A program made the translations under genes and the position numbers. The notes beneath the pieces were generated by a model. That model worked only from the letters and a program-made list of their open reading frames with translations. It was not told the DNA's origin and made no database searches. From Solirubrobacterales bacterium 67-14 (GTDB lineage Bacteria > Actinomycetota > Thermoleophilia > Solirubrobacterales > 70-9): 53,576 nt of DNA. Below are positions 1-8,164 of this stretch, one piece after another; position 1 is the first letter of the stretch; the number at the start of each line of letters is the position of its first letter. The stretch covers positions 37,393 to 90,968 of the forward strand of contig MKST01000008.1 in assembly GCA_001897355.1 (NCBI GenBank). Reading direction: 5' to 3'.

Positions 1-1485
1 CTCTCCGAGGAGGATTCGACCGCTTCCTGGCAGGCGATCCAAGACGGTTCCGCCCGTATCGCCTACTGCTCGCCCGAGCGCTTCGGCTCCTCCGCCTTCC
101 TCAACCTGATCGGTTCGCGGGAGATCGACCTGATGGCGATCGACGAAGCACATTGCCTCTCCGAGTGGGGCCATGACTTCAGGCCCGACTACCTGCGACT
201 GCCGCGGGTCGCCGAACGGCTGGGACGGCCGCCGGTGATGGCCTGCACCGCGACCGCGACGCCACAGGTCGTGGCCGAGATCGCGGAACGGATGGGCATG
301 GACGACCCCGCTGAGATCCACTCCGGCTTCGACCGTCCGAACCTGAGCTTCGACACGATCGCCCTCGAAGGCAAGGGGTCGAAGGCCCGCAAGCAGGCGC
401 TGCTCGAACTCGGCCTCTCCGATCCGGACAACCGGCCGGCGATCGTCTACTGCGGCACCCGCAAGAGCACCGAGGAAGTGGCCGAGGACCTTCGCGCCGC
501 CGGCCTCTCGGCGGTCGGCTATCACGCCGGCATGCCACCGGACGAGCGGGCCTCGGCCCAGCACCGCTTCATGGAGGGCGACGCCGAGGTCGTGGTCGCC
601 ACCAACGCCTTCGGCATGGGGATCGACAAGGCCAACGTCCGCTCGGTCTGGCACTGGGCGATCCCCTCCAGCGTCGAGGCTTACTATCAGGAGGCCGGCA
701 GGGCCGGCCGCGACGGCGAACCCGCCCGGGCCGTGCTGCTGGCAATGCGGGCCGACCTCGGCCGCCTGGTCCGCTTCAACGAGCAGCGCAAGGTCGACCC
801 GGCCGAGGTTCTGGCCTACGTCGACGACGCCCGCCGCGCCGCCGGTCGGGACGAGGACGGCAATCCCGGCTCGGTGACGATCGGGGCGCCGCGAACCGAC
901 GAGGAGCGAATCCGGCTTGCGGTGGCGGAACGTGCGGGAGCGCTCAGGGTCGACCCGGCGCCCGGCGGCCGTCTGCTGATCACACCCGGCCCGGAGACCG
1001 GCCAGGGACCGGTGCGAAGCGCCTGCCGGGTCGCCGAGGACCGGGGCTGGGTTGCCTACCGGGCAGTCGAATCGTTCAGCTTTTCCGCCAGCTGCCGACG
1101 CCGGCAGTTGCTGGACCATTTCGGCGACGATACGCCGGGCGCGCCCACCGGACGCTGCTGCGACGTCTGCGACCCGATCGAGTGGCTGCCGGACCCGGAC
1201 TCGATCGAGATACGCAAGTCTAGGTCCTCGTCACGCAAGGCGGCCGGGCCGCCGCCCGAGCTGGTCCCGGGCGACGAAGCGCTCTACGAGGAGCTGCGGC
1301 GCTGGCGCCTCGAAGCGGCCGGCGACCGGCCCGCCTACCACGTCGCTTCGAACCGCACCCTGACCGCGATCGCCACCGCGAAACCGCTGGATGAGGACTC
1401 GCTACTGGGGATATCGGGGGTCGGACCGTCCTTCATGGAGAAGTACGGATCAGCGGTCCTACGGATCGTTTCTAACTCGACCTGA
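1..1485 (+). CDS. recQ: ATP-dependent DNA helicase RecQ (5' end outside window)
   Basis: ATP-driven 3'-5' DNA helicase acting in recombination and fork repair. The reading frame is open from base 1, so the N-terminus with Walker A lies outside the window; 494 residues are visible. The Walker B/DEAH box (AIDEAHCLSEWGHDF) is at about residues 46-60. The second RecA lobe follows, with motif V (TNAFGMGIDK) and motif VI (YQEAGRAGRDG). A four-cysteine RecQ zinc-binding segment (CRRRQLL...GRCCDVC) lies near residues 363-390. A C-terminal HRDC domain ends the protein (VASNRTLTAIA...LLGISGVGPSFMEKYG). This order is that of full-length RecQ. The gene ends 26 bases before a convergent PAP2 gene. Confidence 0.95.
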   Translation, partial: LSEEDSTASWQAIQDGSARIAYCSPERFGSSAFLNLIGSREIDLMAIDEAHCLSEWGHDFRPDYLRLPRVAERLGRPPVMACTATATPQVVAEIAERMGMDDPAEIHSGFDRPNLSFDTIALEGKGSKARKQALLELGLSDPDNRPAIVYCGTRKSTEEVAEDLRAAGLSAVGYHAGMPPDERASAQHRFMEGDAEVVVATNAFGMGIDKANVRSVWHWAIPSSVEAYYQEAGRAGRDGEPARAVLLAMRADLGRLVRFNEQRKVDPAEVLAYVDDARRAAGRDEDGNPGSVTIGAPRTDEERIRLAVAERAGALRVDPAPGGRLLITPGPETGQGPVRSACRVAEDRGWVAYRAVESFSFSASCRRRQLLDHFGDDTPGAPTGRCCDVCDPIEWLPDPDSIEIRKSRSSSRKAAGPPPELVPGDEALYEELRRWRLEAAGDRPAYHVASNRTLTAIATAKPLDEDSLLGISGVGPSFMEKYGSAVLRIVSNST

Positions 1486-1511
1486 CCGAGTAAGGGCCGG
1501 CCGGCGCGCTG

Positions 1512-2075
1512 CTACCGCCGAAGGCTCGGCCAGGGGACGGCGCGACCCAGCAGCTCCGCCAACCGTTCGATCGCAAGACGCGGCGGCCGCGTCCGCAACA
1601 GGGTGGATACCCCGGCGCCGAGCAGGACGCCCGCCAAGATGTCGGTCGGGTAGTGCATACCGACGGCGATGCGCCCTACGCCAAGGGCCACCGCCAGGGC
1701 CAGCATGACCCAGCCCAGGCGCGGCTTGTAGATCAGCAGCGCGGTGGCGATCGCAAAAGCCGCCGAGGCGCTGTCGGACGGGAAACTGCGATCCGGGCCA
1801 TGGTGGATGAACACGTGGACGAGCGGGTCGGCAACGAAGGGCCGGGCTCGATCGACGAGCGCGGTCACGATCTGCGCCACCGAGACGGCCGCGACGGCGC
1901 CGAGGCCGGCGGTCACCGCGCCACGGCGAGACGGCCGCTTGCCCAAGAGGAATGTAACCGCGACCAGGCCGCAGATGAAATACGGCGCCGCGACCACGTA
2001 GGCGACGACGAACGAGCGTAGGTCATCGTGGCGCATCATCAGACCGTTCAACGCGTGCAGCACCTGCTCATCCAT
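1512..2075 (-). CDS. PAP2-family membrane phosphatase (undecaprenyl-diphosphatase-like)
   Basis: A 187-residue integral membrane protein with the acid-phosphatase motif series: RARPF (C1), SFPSDSASAAF (C2) and GRIAVGMHYPTDILAG (C3). Hydrophobic segments lie between the motifs. PAP2 enzymes of this size usually dephosphorylate polyprenyl or lipid pyrophosphates at the membrane, so a BcrC-like role in recycling undecaprenyl pyrophosphate is plausible but not proven. The C2 histidine (usually PSGH or PSDH) is replaced by Ser in the sequence as read; the C3 His and Asp remain. A Shine-Dalgarno-like GGGAGA stands 7 bases before the ATG. It lies downstream of dxs in the same direction with a gap of about 90 bases, so cotranscription is possible. 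Confidence 0.8.
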   Translation of the reverse strand: MDEQVLHALNGLMMRHDDLRSFVVAYVVAAPYFICGLVAVTFLLGKRPSRRGAVTAGLGAVAAVSVAQIVTALVDRARPFVADPLVHVFIHHGPDRSFPSDSASAAFAIATALLIYKPRLGWVMLALAVALGVGRIAVGMHYPTDILAGVLLGAGVSTLLRTRPPRLAIERLAELLGRAVPWPSLRR

Positions 2076-2168
2076 TGCAAGTCTCCCGATTTCGTAGAGC
2101 GACGATAAGTCTCAGTACTCGCCGGCAACCGATCGGTTACTCCCCGCGTCACGCGAGGATGAAGAACT

Positions 2169-4190
2169 TCAGTGCCGGGGGGCGACGCCGGACTCGACCG
2201 CGGCGAGCACCTTCTCGGCGACCGCCTCGGGAGTAAATCCGACTTCCTTGTGCAGCAGGTCCGGCTTGCCGTGCGTGACGAAGCGGTCCGGCAGGCCGAC
2301 CCTCAGAACCCGGGCCCGCTCGCCCGGGTTGGCGAAGTTGTCCTCGAGATGCTCGATCACCGCCGAGCCGAAGCCGCCCTGGAGCACGCCTTCCTCGATC
2401 GTCACGATCAGGTCGTGGCTGACCGCCAGGCGCTCGACCAGCTCGGTGTCGAGGGGCTTCACGAAACGGGCATCGGCCACGGTCGGCCGGACCCCTGACC
2501 CTTCGAGTATGTCGGCGGCACCAAGCGCGACCCCGACTCCGGAGCCGTAACCCAGCAGAGCGATCCCTTCCCCATTGCGGAGCGTCTCGCCGGTGCCGAT
2601 CGGCAGCAGTTCGGGCCGCGCCGGCAGGTCGACACCGACCGCCGCGCCACGCGGGTAGCGGAGCGCCGCCGGGCCGTCGTGTTCGATCGCTGTGTGGAGC
2701 ATGTGGACCAACATCTCCTCATCGCGTGGCGCCATCGCCACCACGTTCGGCAGTGACCGGAAGTAGGCGATGTCGAAGGCGCCGTGATGGGTCGGGCCGT
2801 CGTCCCCGACCAGACCGGCCCGGTCCATGGCGAAGGTCACGTCAAGGTGCTGCAGGCAGACATCATGGACGATCTGGTCGTAGGCCCGCTGGAGGAAGGT
2901 CGAGTAGATCCCGCAGACCGGTTTGCCGCCCTGGAGGGCGATGCCACTGGCCATCAGGACCGCGTTCTGCTCGGCGATGCCGACGTCGTAGTACTGGCCC
3001 GGCCGTTCGTCGGCGAGTTTCTGGAGGCCCGCCCCGCCGGCCATCGCGGCGGTGATGCCGATCACCCTCGGGTCGCGTTCTGCCTCGGAAACCAGGGCGT
3101 CGGCGAAGACCGCCGTGTACTGCGGCGGCGCCGTCTTCGGTTCTGGCTTCTCGAGGATCTCGGGGGCGATCGAGGCCGGCGCGTCGGATTCCTGGACCGG
3201 GACCAGCTTCGGCTTAGAGTCGGCCGGGGCACCGTCGACGATCGAGCCGGGCTTGGCGGCATGCCATTTCTCCTGGCCGGCCTGGCCGCCTTCCTCGGCC
3301 GGAGCGAACCCGCGGCCCTTGACCGTGTGAACGTGGACGACGACCGGGCGGTCGGCCGCGAAGGCTTCGTTCAGTGCTCGTCGCATGGCACCCACGTCAT
3401 GGCCGTCGATCACGCCCATGTAGGCGAGGTCGAGTTCCTCGAAGAGCAGTCCGGGCGCCCAGTAGGCCTTGATCGCCGATTTCAGTTCTGGGCCGAGCCG
3501 CTCGATTCGTTTGCCGAGCCCGAGCGGGAGCCTGGTCAGCCGGTCTTCGACTTCTTCCCTGGCGTGGAACAGGCCGGGCTTCAGGCGGGCCCGCTGGAAA
3601 TAGCTGGAGAGCGCCCCGACGTTGGGCGAGATCGACATTCCGTTGTCGTTGAGCAGGATCACCATCGGTGTCTGCAGGCCGCCGGCCGCATGCATCGCCT
3701 CATAGGCCACGCCGCCGGTCAGGGCACCGTCACCGATCACGGCGACGACCTTGCCGTCCTCGCCGATTCCCTTGCGCATCGCCTCCTTCAGCCCGACCGC
3801 GTAGGAGATCGAGGTCGAGGCGTGGCCGGCCCCCATGATGTCGTGCTCCGACTCGGGGATCGAGCAGAACGGCGCGAGGCCGTCGTACTGGCGGATGGTC
3901 GGGAGCTGCTCACGCCGGCCGGTCAGCACCTTGTGCGGATAGGCCTGGTGGCCGACGTCCCAGAGCACCTTGTCGCGCGGTGACTCGAGCAGGCTGTGCA
4001 GGGCGACCGCGATCTCGCAGGTGCCGAGGTTGGCCCCGAAATGGCCGCCGATCTCACCGATCACGTCGATGATGTAGGCGCGGGTCTCGCTCGCGACCTG
4101 CTGGAGCTGTTCGTCGCTCAGGCCTTTGAGGTCAGCCGGCGAATCGATCCCCGGCAGCAGCGGCGTCTTGTCGTCGTTGAGTTCGCTCAC
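2169..4190 (-). CDS. dxs: 1-deoxy-D-xylulose-5-phosphate synthase
   Basis: Condenses pyruvate and glyceraldehyde 3-phosphate to DXP, the first step of the MEP isoprenoid pathway; TPP-dependent. It has 673 residues. Visible motifs: GGHFGANLG with His50, the TPP/Mg site GDGALTGG (153-160) through NDNGMS (181-186), and the second transketolase domain with DRAGLVGDDGPTHHG. It is longer than the usual 620-640 residues because of a Pro/Ala/Lys-rich linker at about residues 312-357. The GTG start overlaps the stop of the prenyl synthase gene by four bases (GTGA), indicating coupled translation. The pairing with ispA makes this an isoprenoid supply module. Confidence 0.97.
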   Translation of the reverse strand: MSELNDDKTPLLPGIDSPADLKGLSDEQLQQVASETRAYIIDVIGEIGGHFGANLGTCEIAVALHSLLESPRDKVLWDVGHQAYPHKVLTGRREQLPTIRQYDGLAPFCSIPESEHDIMGAGHASTSISYAVGLKEAMRKGIGEDGKVVAVIGDGALTGGVAYEAMHAAGGLQTPMVILLNDNGMSISPNVGALSSYFQRARLKPGLFHAREEVEDRLTRLPLGLGKRIERLGPELKSAIKAYWAPGLLFEELDLAYMGVIDGHDVGAMRRALNEAFAADRPVVVHVHTVKGRGFAPAEEGGQAGQEKWHAAKPGSIVDGAPADSKPKLVPVQESDAPASIAPEILEKPEPKTAPPQYTAVFADALVSEAERDPRVIGITAAMAGGAGLQKLADERPGQYYDVGIAEQNAVLMASGIALQGGKPVCGIYSTFLQRAYDQIVHDVCLQHLDVTFAMDRAGLVGDDGPTHHGAFDIAYFRSLPNVVAMAPRDEEMLVHMLHTAIEHDGPAALRYPRGAAVGVDLPARPELLPIGTGETLRNGEGIALLGYGSGVGVALGAADILEGSGVRPTVADARFVKPLDTELVERLAVSHDLIVTIEEGVLQGGFGSAVIEHLEDNFANPGERARVLRVGLPDRFVTHGKPDLLHKEVGFTPEAVAEKVLAAVESGVAPRH

Positions 4191-5086
4191 TGTTGTCTCA
4201 AGTAAATGTAGTCGGCGATTCGCTTCAAGTCTTCGGTTTGCCCGCCGGCCCCGGCGAGGGCGGCGAGGGCCTGGTCGTATGTTTCCGCGGCCAGCGACCG
4301 GGCCTGATCCAATCCATACAGGCTGACATAAGTGACCTTTCCGTGGCGCTCGTCGCTGCCGTGTGGCTTGCCGAGTTCTTCGTCGCTGCCGGTCACATCG
4401 AGGATGTCGTCGACGATCTGGAACAGCAAGCCGACCAGCGAGGCGAAGCGCCAGTACGGCTCACGTCCTTCCTGGTCGAGCCCGCCCAGGGCCAAGGGGA
4501 CCTCGACGCTCGCCCGGATCAGGCGACCCGTCTTGAGTGAGTGGAGGTGGCGGAGCCCCTCGGCGTCGAGCTTCTGGGCCGAGACGTCGATGTACTGGCC
4601 GCCGACCATTCCTTCCACTCCGGTCGCCGCACTCAGCAGGGCGACTGCTTCCAGCACCCGGTCGGGCGACGCCGGGACCGCCGAGAGCGCCCCGATCGCC
4701 TCCGCGAAGAGTCCGTCCCCGGCCAGGATCGCGATCGCCTCGCCGTATTTCACGTGGGAGGTCGGCTGGCCGCGTCGCAGGTCGTCGTCGTCCATGGCCG
4801 GCAAGTCGTCGTGGACCAGCGAGTAGGTGTGGACCATCTCCAGGGCCGCAGCAGCCCCGAGCAAGTCTTCCGGCCTGAGACCGATTGCCTTGGCCGTCGC
4901 CAGGCAGAGCACCGGCCGGATACGCTTGCCGCCGGCCAGCAGCGAGTAACGCATCGCTCCGTCAAGCCCGGTCGTGTCGGCACCGTCCGGGCCGGCACCG
5001 TGGCTGAAACGGATCGTTTCGAGATGTTCGTCGACTAGGCGTCGGAGGTCTTCCGGGTAGCTCAAGTCGGTCCCCCGCCCCGGCAC
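4187..5086 (-). CDS. ispA: trans-isoprenyl diphosphate synthase (farnesyl/geranylgeranyl type)
   Basis: Chain-elongating short-chain prenyltransferase using IPP and allylic diphosphates. It has 299 residues. It shows GGKRIRP (52-58), the first aspartate-rich motif [10 protein letters not shown] (93-102) with the following RRGQPTSH, and the second motif [12 protein letters not shown]. The residues before the first DDxxD ([11 protein letters not shown]) fit FPP/GGPP synthases, but the exact product length cannot be set from sequence alone. The start is a GTG 15 bases after the xseB-like stop; an in-frame TTG at LSYPEDL is an alternative. It overlaps dxs by four bases and lies in the nusB-xseB-ispA-dxs operon. 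Confidence 0.93.
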   Translation of the reverse strand: MPGRGTDLSYPEDLRRLVDEHLETIRFSHGAGPDGADTTGLDGAMRYSLLAGGKRIRPVLCLATAKAIGLRPEDLLGAAAALEMVHTYSLVHDDLPAMDDDDLRRGQPTSHVKYGEAIAILAGDGLFAEAIGALSAVPASPDRVLEAVALLSAATGVEGMVGGQYIDVSAQKLDAEGLRHLHSLKTGRLIRASVEVPLALGGLDQEGREPYWRFASLVGLLFQIVDDILDVTGSDEELGKPHGSDERHGKVTYVSLYGLDQARSLAAETYDQALAALAGAGGQTEDLKRIADYIYLRQQ

Positions 5087-5101
5087 GCGTGGCTCATCAG
5101 G

Positions 5102-5275
5102 TCAGCCCTGCCGGTCGGCCCGCTCGACCGCCGCGGCAGCCTCCCGAGCAGCTTCCGCGGTGAGCTTTGCCGCTTCGTCCGCCAGCCCGGAGGCATCGGT
5201 GTCGGACACGTTCTCGTCGCGCAGCGCCGCCGTGATTTCGTCCAGCCTGTCGCGGATCTCCTCGAGCCTGCTCAC
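5102..5275 (-). CDS. xseB: Small coiled-coil protein, candidate exonuclease VII small subunit
   Basis: A 57-residue helical protein beginning VSRLEEIRDRLDEITAALRD and continuing with an Ala/Glu-rich helix. The case for XseB rests mainly on position (between nusB and ispA, where xseA-xseB often sit) and on the short amphipathic helical pattern. The family signature is degenerate here. The GTG start overlaps the nusB stop (GTGA). No large subunit xseA is present in the window, so the protein either partners a distant XseA or has drifted in function. Confidence 0.5.
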   Translation of the reverse strand: MSRLEEIRDRLDEITAALRDENVSDTDASGLADEAAKLTAEAAREAAAAVERADRQG

Positions 5276-5673
5276 GCCGCCTCCCCATTCGATTCCTGGT
5301 CTTCCTTCATCGCCCGCGCGGCCGCCCCGAGGATGCCGTTGACGAAGCCGGGCGCTTCGGCCCCACAGAACTTCTTGGCGGTTTCGACCGCTTCGTCGAT
5401 CGCGACTTCAAAGGGCACGTCGTCGCGATAGTTCATCTCGTAGAGCGCGACCCGCATGATGTTCTTTTCCAGCGGCGCAATCCGCTTCAGGTCCCAGCCC
5501 TGCGCATACTCGGCGATCACTTCGTCGAGCTCGTCGCGATGGGCTTCGACCCCTTCGGCCAACTCGATCGTGAACGGCTTCGCATCGGCGAGCAGGACGG
5601 AAAGGGGCCGGTCGGTCACTTCCTGCTGATAACAGGCGAAGACCGCATCCCGACGCTGATTGGAGCGACGCAT
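5272..5673 (-). CDS. nusB: Transcription antitermination factor NusB
   Basis: An all-helical RNA-binding protein that with NusE binds boxA in rRNA operons. The chosen ATG gives 133 residues, the normal size, beginning MRRSNQRRDAVFACYQQE. The C-terminal signature is clear: IMRVALYEM, then VAIDEAVETAKKFCG and FVNGILG. An upstream in-frame extension of 28 codons is rejected because it reads into repeat DNA. A -10-like TATTCT (minus strand, 5680-5685) ends six bases before this ATG, fitting a leaderless start. The 3' end overlaps the xseB-like gene. Confidence 0.93.
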   Translation of the reverse strand: MRRSNQRRDAVFACYQQEVTDRPLSVLLADAKPFTIELAEGVEAHRDELDEVIAEYAQGWDLKRIAPLEKNIMRVALYEMNYRDDVPFEVAIDEAVETAKKFCGAEAPGFVNGILGAAARAMKEDQESNGEAA

Positions 5674-5762
5674 CAACCAAGAATATTGGTTCGAACCAGA
5701 AAGCAATCCCCCGCCCCGAACCACGCCCGATATCCGATCCGGAACCAACCTCCCCAACCCCA

Positions 5763-5804
5763 GTGGGTCGGATTTCCGGCATCAATACCGACAATCCGAC
5801 CCAC
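5763..5804. repeat. 42-base palindrome, copy 1 of 4
   Basis: Left arm 5763-5779 is GTGGGTCGGATTTCCGG. An 8-base loop (5780-5787) follows, then a right arm (5788-5804) complementary at 15 of 17 positions. It sits upstream of nusB with copy 2, whose start is 72 bases further on. Confidence 0.85.
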
Positions 5805-5834
5805 CGTCCGATGACGCCAGATCTCGGTGCCTCG

Positions 5835-5876
5835 GTGGGTCGGGTTTCCGGTCCCCTCGCCGGAAATCCGACCCGT
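5835..5876. repeat. 42-base palindrome, copy 2 of 4
   Basis: Left arm 5835-5851 GTGGGTCGGGTTTCCGG, 8-base loop 5852-5859, right arm 5860-5876. The outermost bases pair poorly, but the inner 15 pair apart from one G/A difference. It forms a head-to-tail pair with copy 1. Confidence 0.85.
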
Positions 5877-5968
5877 GGGAACGAAAACCTGGTTCGGATC
5901 GATCCGCTTGTTGCAAATCGTTGCACCTGTAGAGCCACCTGTGAGCTTTTTTCGAGCAACTTGGAGGG

Positions 5969-6964
5969 ATGAGCAACGTCGATCTCACCGAACTGATCTT
6001 CGCCTTCGCCACGAAACAGGACGGTGTGGTCAACCGTCGGCAGTTGATCGCGGCCGGCGCGAGTGGTCATCAGGTCGATTCCCGGGTCAAGAACCGGTCC
6101 CTCAGAAAGCTCTACGCGGGGGTTTACGCGGTCGGACACGATCGGCTGACACCCCTCGGCAGGCAGCGGGCCGCCGTCATGGCGGGTGGCCCGAACGCGG
6201 TGCTTTCCCACCGCGCCGCGGCCAGCCTCCTCGGCCTGCTCCCGCCAGACCGCAAGCTAGAAGTCATTCGAAGCTCCAGCCCGGATCCTCATCGTCCCCC
6301 TCCCGCCCATGCCAGTCGAGCCATTCACCCGGGCCTGGTCATTCATCGGACGAGATCGCTGAACCGCCAAGAGATCACGATCCGCCACGGGATCCCGGTC
6401 ACCTCAGCGATCCGCACGATCATCAACCTGGCCGAGCGGGAGCCTCCGAAAAGTCTTGACCTCGCGATCAGGCGAGGAGTCGCCGGCAACCTGCTCGACC
6501 TGGCCGAACTTAGCCGGGCGGTCAGCGAGTGCCGGGGCCGGAAGGGCATCGCGAAGCTCAAGAAGGTGCTCGAACAGTGGAATCCGGGCAAGCTCCGATC
6601 CAGGTCGGAATTCGAGAACGAGGTGGCGGATGTCTGTCGAGACATCGGGGCTCCCCCGCCCCTGATCAACGACATGCGATGCGGCCACGAAGTCGATTTC
6701 CAATGGAAGGGCTCCTCGGTGATCCTGGAAAGCGACGGCCACCCCTACCACCTGAGCCGCGCCGATCGACACCGCGACTACCAGAAGATGCTCGACCTAG
6801 CGGCGGCCGGGAATGTCGTGGTCCGGATCGACGAGAAGATGATTTTCGGGAACAGGGCGGGATTCGCGATGAAGCTAAGGAAGCTGCTCGAAGACGAAGG
6901 CGTCGTCGAGCTTCAGCCGGTCTCGCCCCAGGCGGTCGCGGTAAGCGACCGGGCGCCGCCGTGA
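5969..6964 (+). CDS. AbiEi-like N-terminal domain plus DUF559 (VSR-fold) protein
   Basis: A 331-residue protein. Residues 1-60 match the winged-helix pattern of AbiEi-type antitoxin/regulator domains (QDGVVNRRQLIAAG, then LRKLYAGVYAVG). The C-terminal 110 residues match DUF559, a Vsr/PD-(D/E)xK nuclease-like fold (RSEFENEVADVC, EVDFQW, VILESDGHPYH). Such fusions are common in Actinobacteria and of uncertain function; DNA binding or cleavage is inference. GGAGGG directly abuts the ATG with no spacer, unusual for a Shine-Dalgarno. The gene is on the strand opposite to the operon it interrupts, its 3' end overlaps the convergent YjbQ gene by 52 bases, and palindrome pairs lie on both sides. Confidence 0.8.
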   Translation: MSNVDLTELIFAFATKQDGVVNRRQLIAAGASGHQVDSRVKNRSLRKLYAGVYAVGHDRLTPLGRQRAAVMAGGPNAVLSHRAAASLLGLLPPDRKLEVIRSSSPDPHRPPPAHASRAIHPGLVIHRTRSLNRQEITIRHGIPVTSAIRTIINLAEREPPKSLDLAIRRGVAGNLLDLAELSRAVSECRGRKGIAKLKKVLEQWNPGKLRSRSEFENEVADVCRDIGAPPPLINDMRCGHEVDFQWKGSSVILESDGHPYHLSRADRHRDYQKMLDLAAAGNVVVRIDEKMIFGNRAGFAMKLRKLLEDEGVVELQPVSPQAVAVSDRAPP

Positions 6965-7347
6965 TCCCTGTGTTCGCACAGGTAGATCCCTTGCCAGGTG
7001 CCGAGATGGAGTCGGCCGTTTCGCACCGGGAGCGTCAGATCGAACCCGGTCACCGATCCTTTGATGTGGGCCGGCATATCGTCGGCCCCCTCCAGGGTGT
7101 GCGTCCAGTCGAATTCGGTCGGTCGTTCCGGCACCGCCGCATCAATCCATGAACCGAAATCCCGTCGGACGTCCGGCGACGCGTTCTCGTTGAGTGTCAA
7201 CGAGGCGGAGGTGTGCCGGATCATCAGGTGCACCAGCCCGATCCGGAAGGATTCGAGTTCCGGAATACCCCGCTCGATCTCGCTCGTGACCAGGTGAAAC
7301 CCCCTGGGACGAGGATCGAGCGTCAAGTCACGCTGAAACATCTCCAT
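6913..7347 (-). CDS. yjbQ: YjbQ / UPF0047 family protein
   Basis: A 144-residue single-domain protein with the family core HTSASLTLNENASPDV, the mid-protein IKGSVTG segment and the C-terminal LGTWQGIYLCEHRDHGG. The conserved His residues probably bind metal. E. coli YjbQ shows weak thiamine-phosphate synthase activity, but the physiological role of the family is unsettled. The ATG at 7347 is chosen because a TACGGT -10-like box (7354-7359 on the plus coordinates) ends six bases upstream. A longer frame would run into palindrome copy 3. A second ATG two codons in is possible. Confidence 0.85.
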   Translation of the reverse strand: MEMFQRDLTLDPRPRGFHLVTSEIERGIPELESFRIGLVHLMIRHTSASLTLNENASPDVRRDFGSWIDAAVPERPTEFDWTHTLEGADDMPAHIKGSVTGFDLTLPVRNGRLHLGTWQGIYLCEHRDHGGARSLTATAWGETG

Positions 7348-7369
7348 GCGGAAACCGTACCCATCCCCG

Positions 7370-7411
7370 GTGGGTCGGAAAATCGGCACACTCACCGGAA
7401 ATCCGACCCGC
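7370..7411. repeat. 42-base palindrome, copy 3 of 4
   Basis: Left arm 7370-7386, 8-base loop 7387-7394, right arm 7395-7411; the right arm is the better match to the consensus. It starts 22 bases upstream of the YjbQ start codon. Confidence 0.85.
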
Positions 7412-7442
7412 CGAGGTTGAGGCTCGGAGGTGTCCTCTGGCG

Positions 7443-7484
7443 GTGGGTCGGTTTCTCGGTTCTGACGCCGGAAATCCGACCCAC
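7443..7484. repeat. 42-base palindrome, copy 4 of 4
   Basis: Left arm 7443-7459, 8-base loop 7460-7467, right arm 7468-7484, which carries the consensus exactly. Its start is 73 bases from copy 3, nearly the same pair spacing as copies 1 and 2. The rest of 7485-7575 shows nothing recognisable before the end of efp. Confidence 0.85.
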
Positions 7485-7575
7485 CGGGAGTGGGTCTTGG
7501 TTATTCGCCGGCCGTGAGGCTGGTCGGCGGTCTGTCAGACGGGGCTTTAGTTCTGGTTGGGCTTCTTGGGGAGGT

Positions 7576-8136
7576 TCAGGCCCGGGACATGTATTCGGCG
7601 GTCTCCGTGTTCACCTTGATGACCTCGCCCTCATTGATGAAGAGCGGAACCTGGACCTCGACCCCGGATTCCAGAGTGGCCGGCTTCGTGCCGCCACCCG
7701 AAGCGGTGTCGCCCTTGAGACCCGGTTCAGTCTTGACGACCTTCGCCTCGATCGAGCTCGCGACCTGGACATCGGACGGGTTCTCGTCGACGAAGAGGAT
7801 CTCGACCTCGTCGTTCGGCTGGATCCAGCGCAGTGCGTCGGCGGCGATGTCGGCCGGGATCTCGATCTGGTCGTAGCTCCGGTTGTCCATGAACACGACG
7901 GAATCGCCGGATTCGTAGAGGTACTGCATCTTGCGCGACTCGGTCCGCACCGGGCGAAACTTCTCGCCGGCCCGGAAGGTCTTGTCGATGACCCCGCCGT
8001 CCTCGATCCGACGCAGCTTCGTGCGGACGAAGGCGCCGCCCTTGCCCGGCTTCACATGCTGGAACTCGATGATCCGCATGATCTTGCCGTCGACCTCGAT
8101 ATGGGATCCGTTACGAAAATCGCTGGTGCTAATCAC
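7576..8136 (-). CDS. efp: Translation elongation factor P
   Basis: Relieves ribosome stalling at polyproline; relevant here because several neighbours encode Pro-rich proteins. It has 186 residues with KOW-like, OB and C-terminal domains. The loop that reaches the peptidyl-transferase centre is KPGKGGAF with Lys32. Which modification, if any, it receives cannot be told. The GTG start beginning VISTSDFRNG is chosen over upstream in-frame codons because it matches the family N-terminus. It also has a TAGACT box (8145-8150, minus strand) 8 bases upstream, so the transcript is probably leaderless. Confidence 0.95.
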   Translation of the reverse strand: MISTSDFRNGSHIEVDGKIMRIIEFQHVKPGKGGAFVRTKLRRIEDGGVIDKTFRAGEKFRPVRTESRKMQYLYESGDSVVFMDNRSYDQIEIPADIAADALRWIQPNDEVEILFVDENPSDVQVASSIEAKVVKTEPGLKGDTASGGGTKPATLESGVEVQVPLFINEGEVIKVNTETAEYMSRA

Positions 8137-8144
8137 GGCAAAAG

Positions 8145-8158
8145 AGTCTAGGCATAAT
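8145..8158. promoter_or_regulatory. Back-to-back leaderless promoters of efp and the M42 gene
   Basis: The minus-strand TAGACT (8145-8150) stands 8 bases before the efp GTG. The plus-strand CATAAT (8153-8158) stands 6 bases before the peptidase ATG at 8165. Only 28 bases separate the two start codons, so neither transcript has room for a Shine-Dalgarno leader and the two polymerases would compete. No convincing -35 boxes were seen. Confidence 0.6.
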
Positions 8159-8164
8159 GGCTTC

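Noticed and set aside
2784..3983. 399-codon plus-strand frame opposite dxs
   Set aside because: Low-complexity Arg/Asp/Val composition with no domain; it lies wholly within the clear dxs gene.
5763..5876. The palindrome pairs read as a minimal CRISPR
   Set aside because: Only two units per site, each unit itself a long palindrome with a variable loop, and no cas genes nearby.
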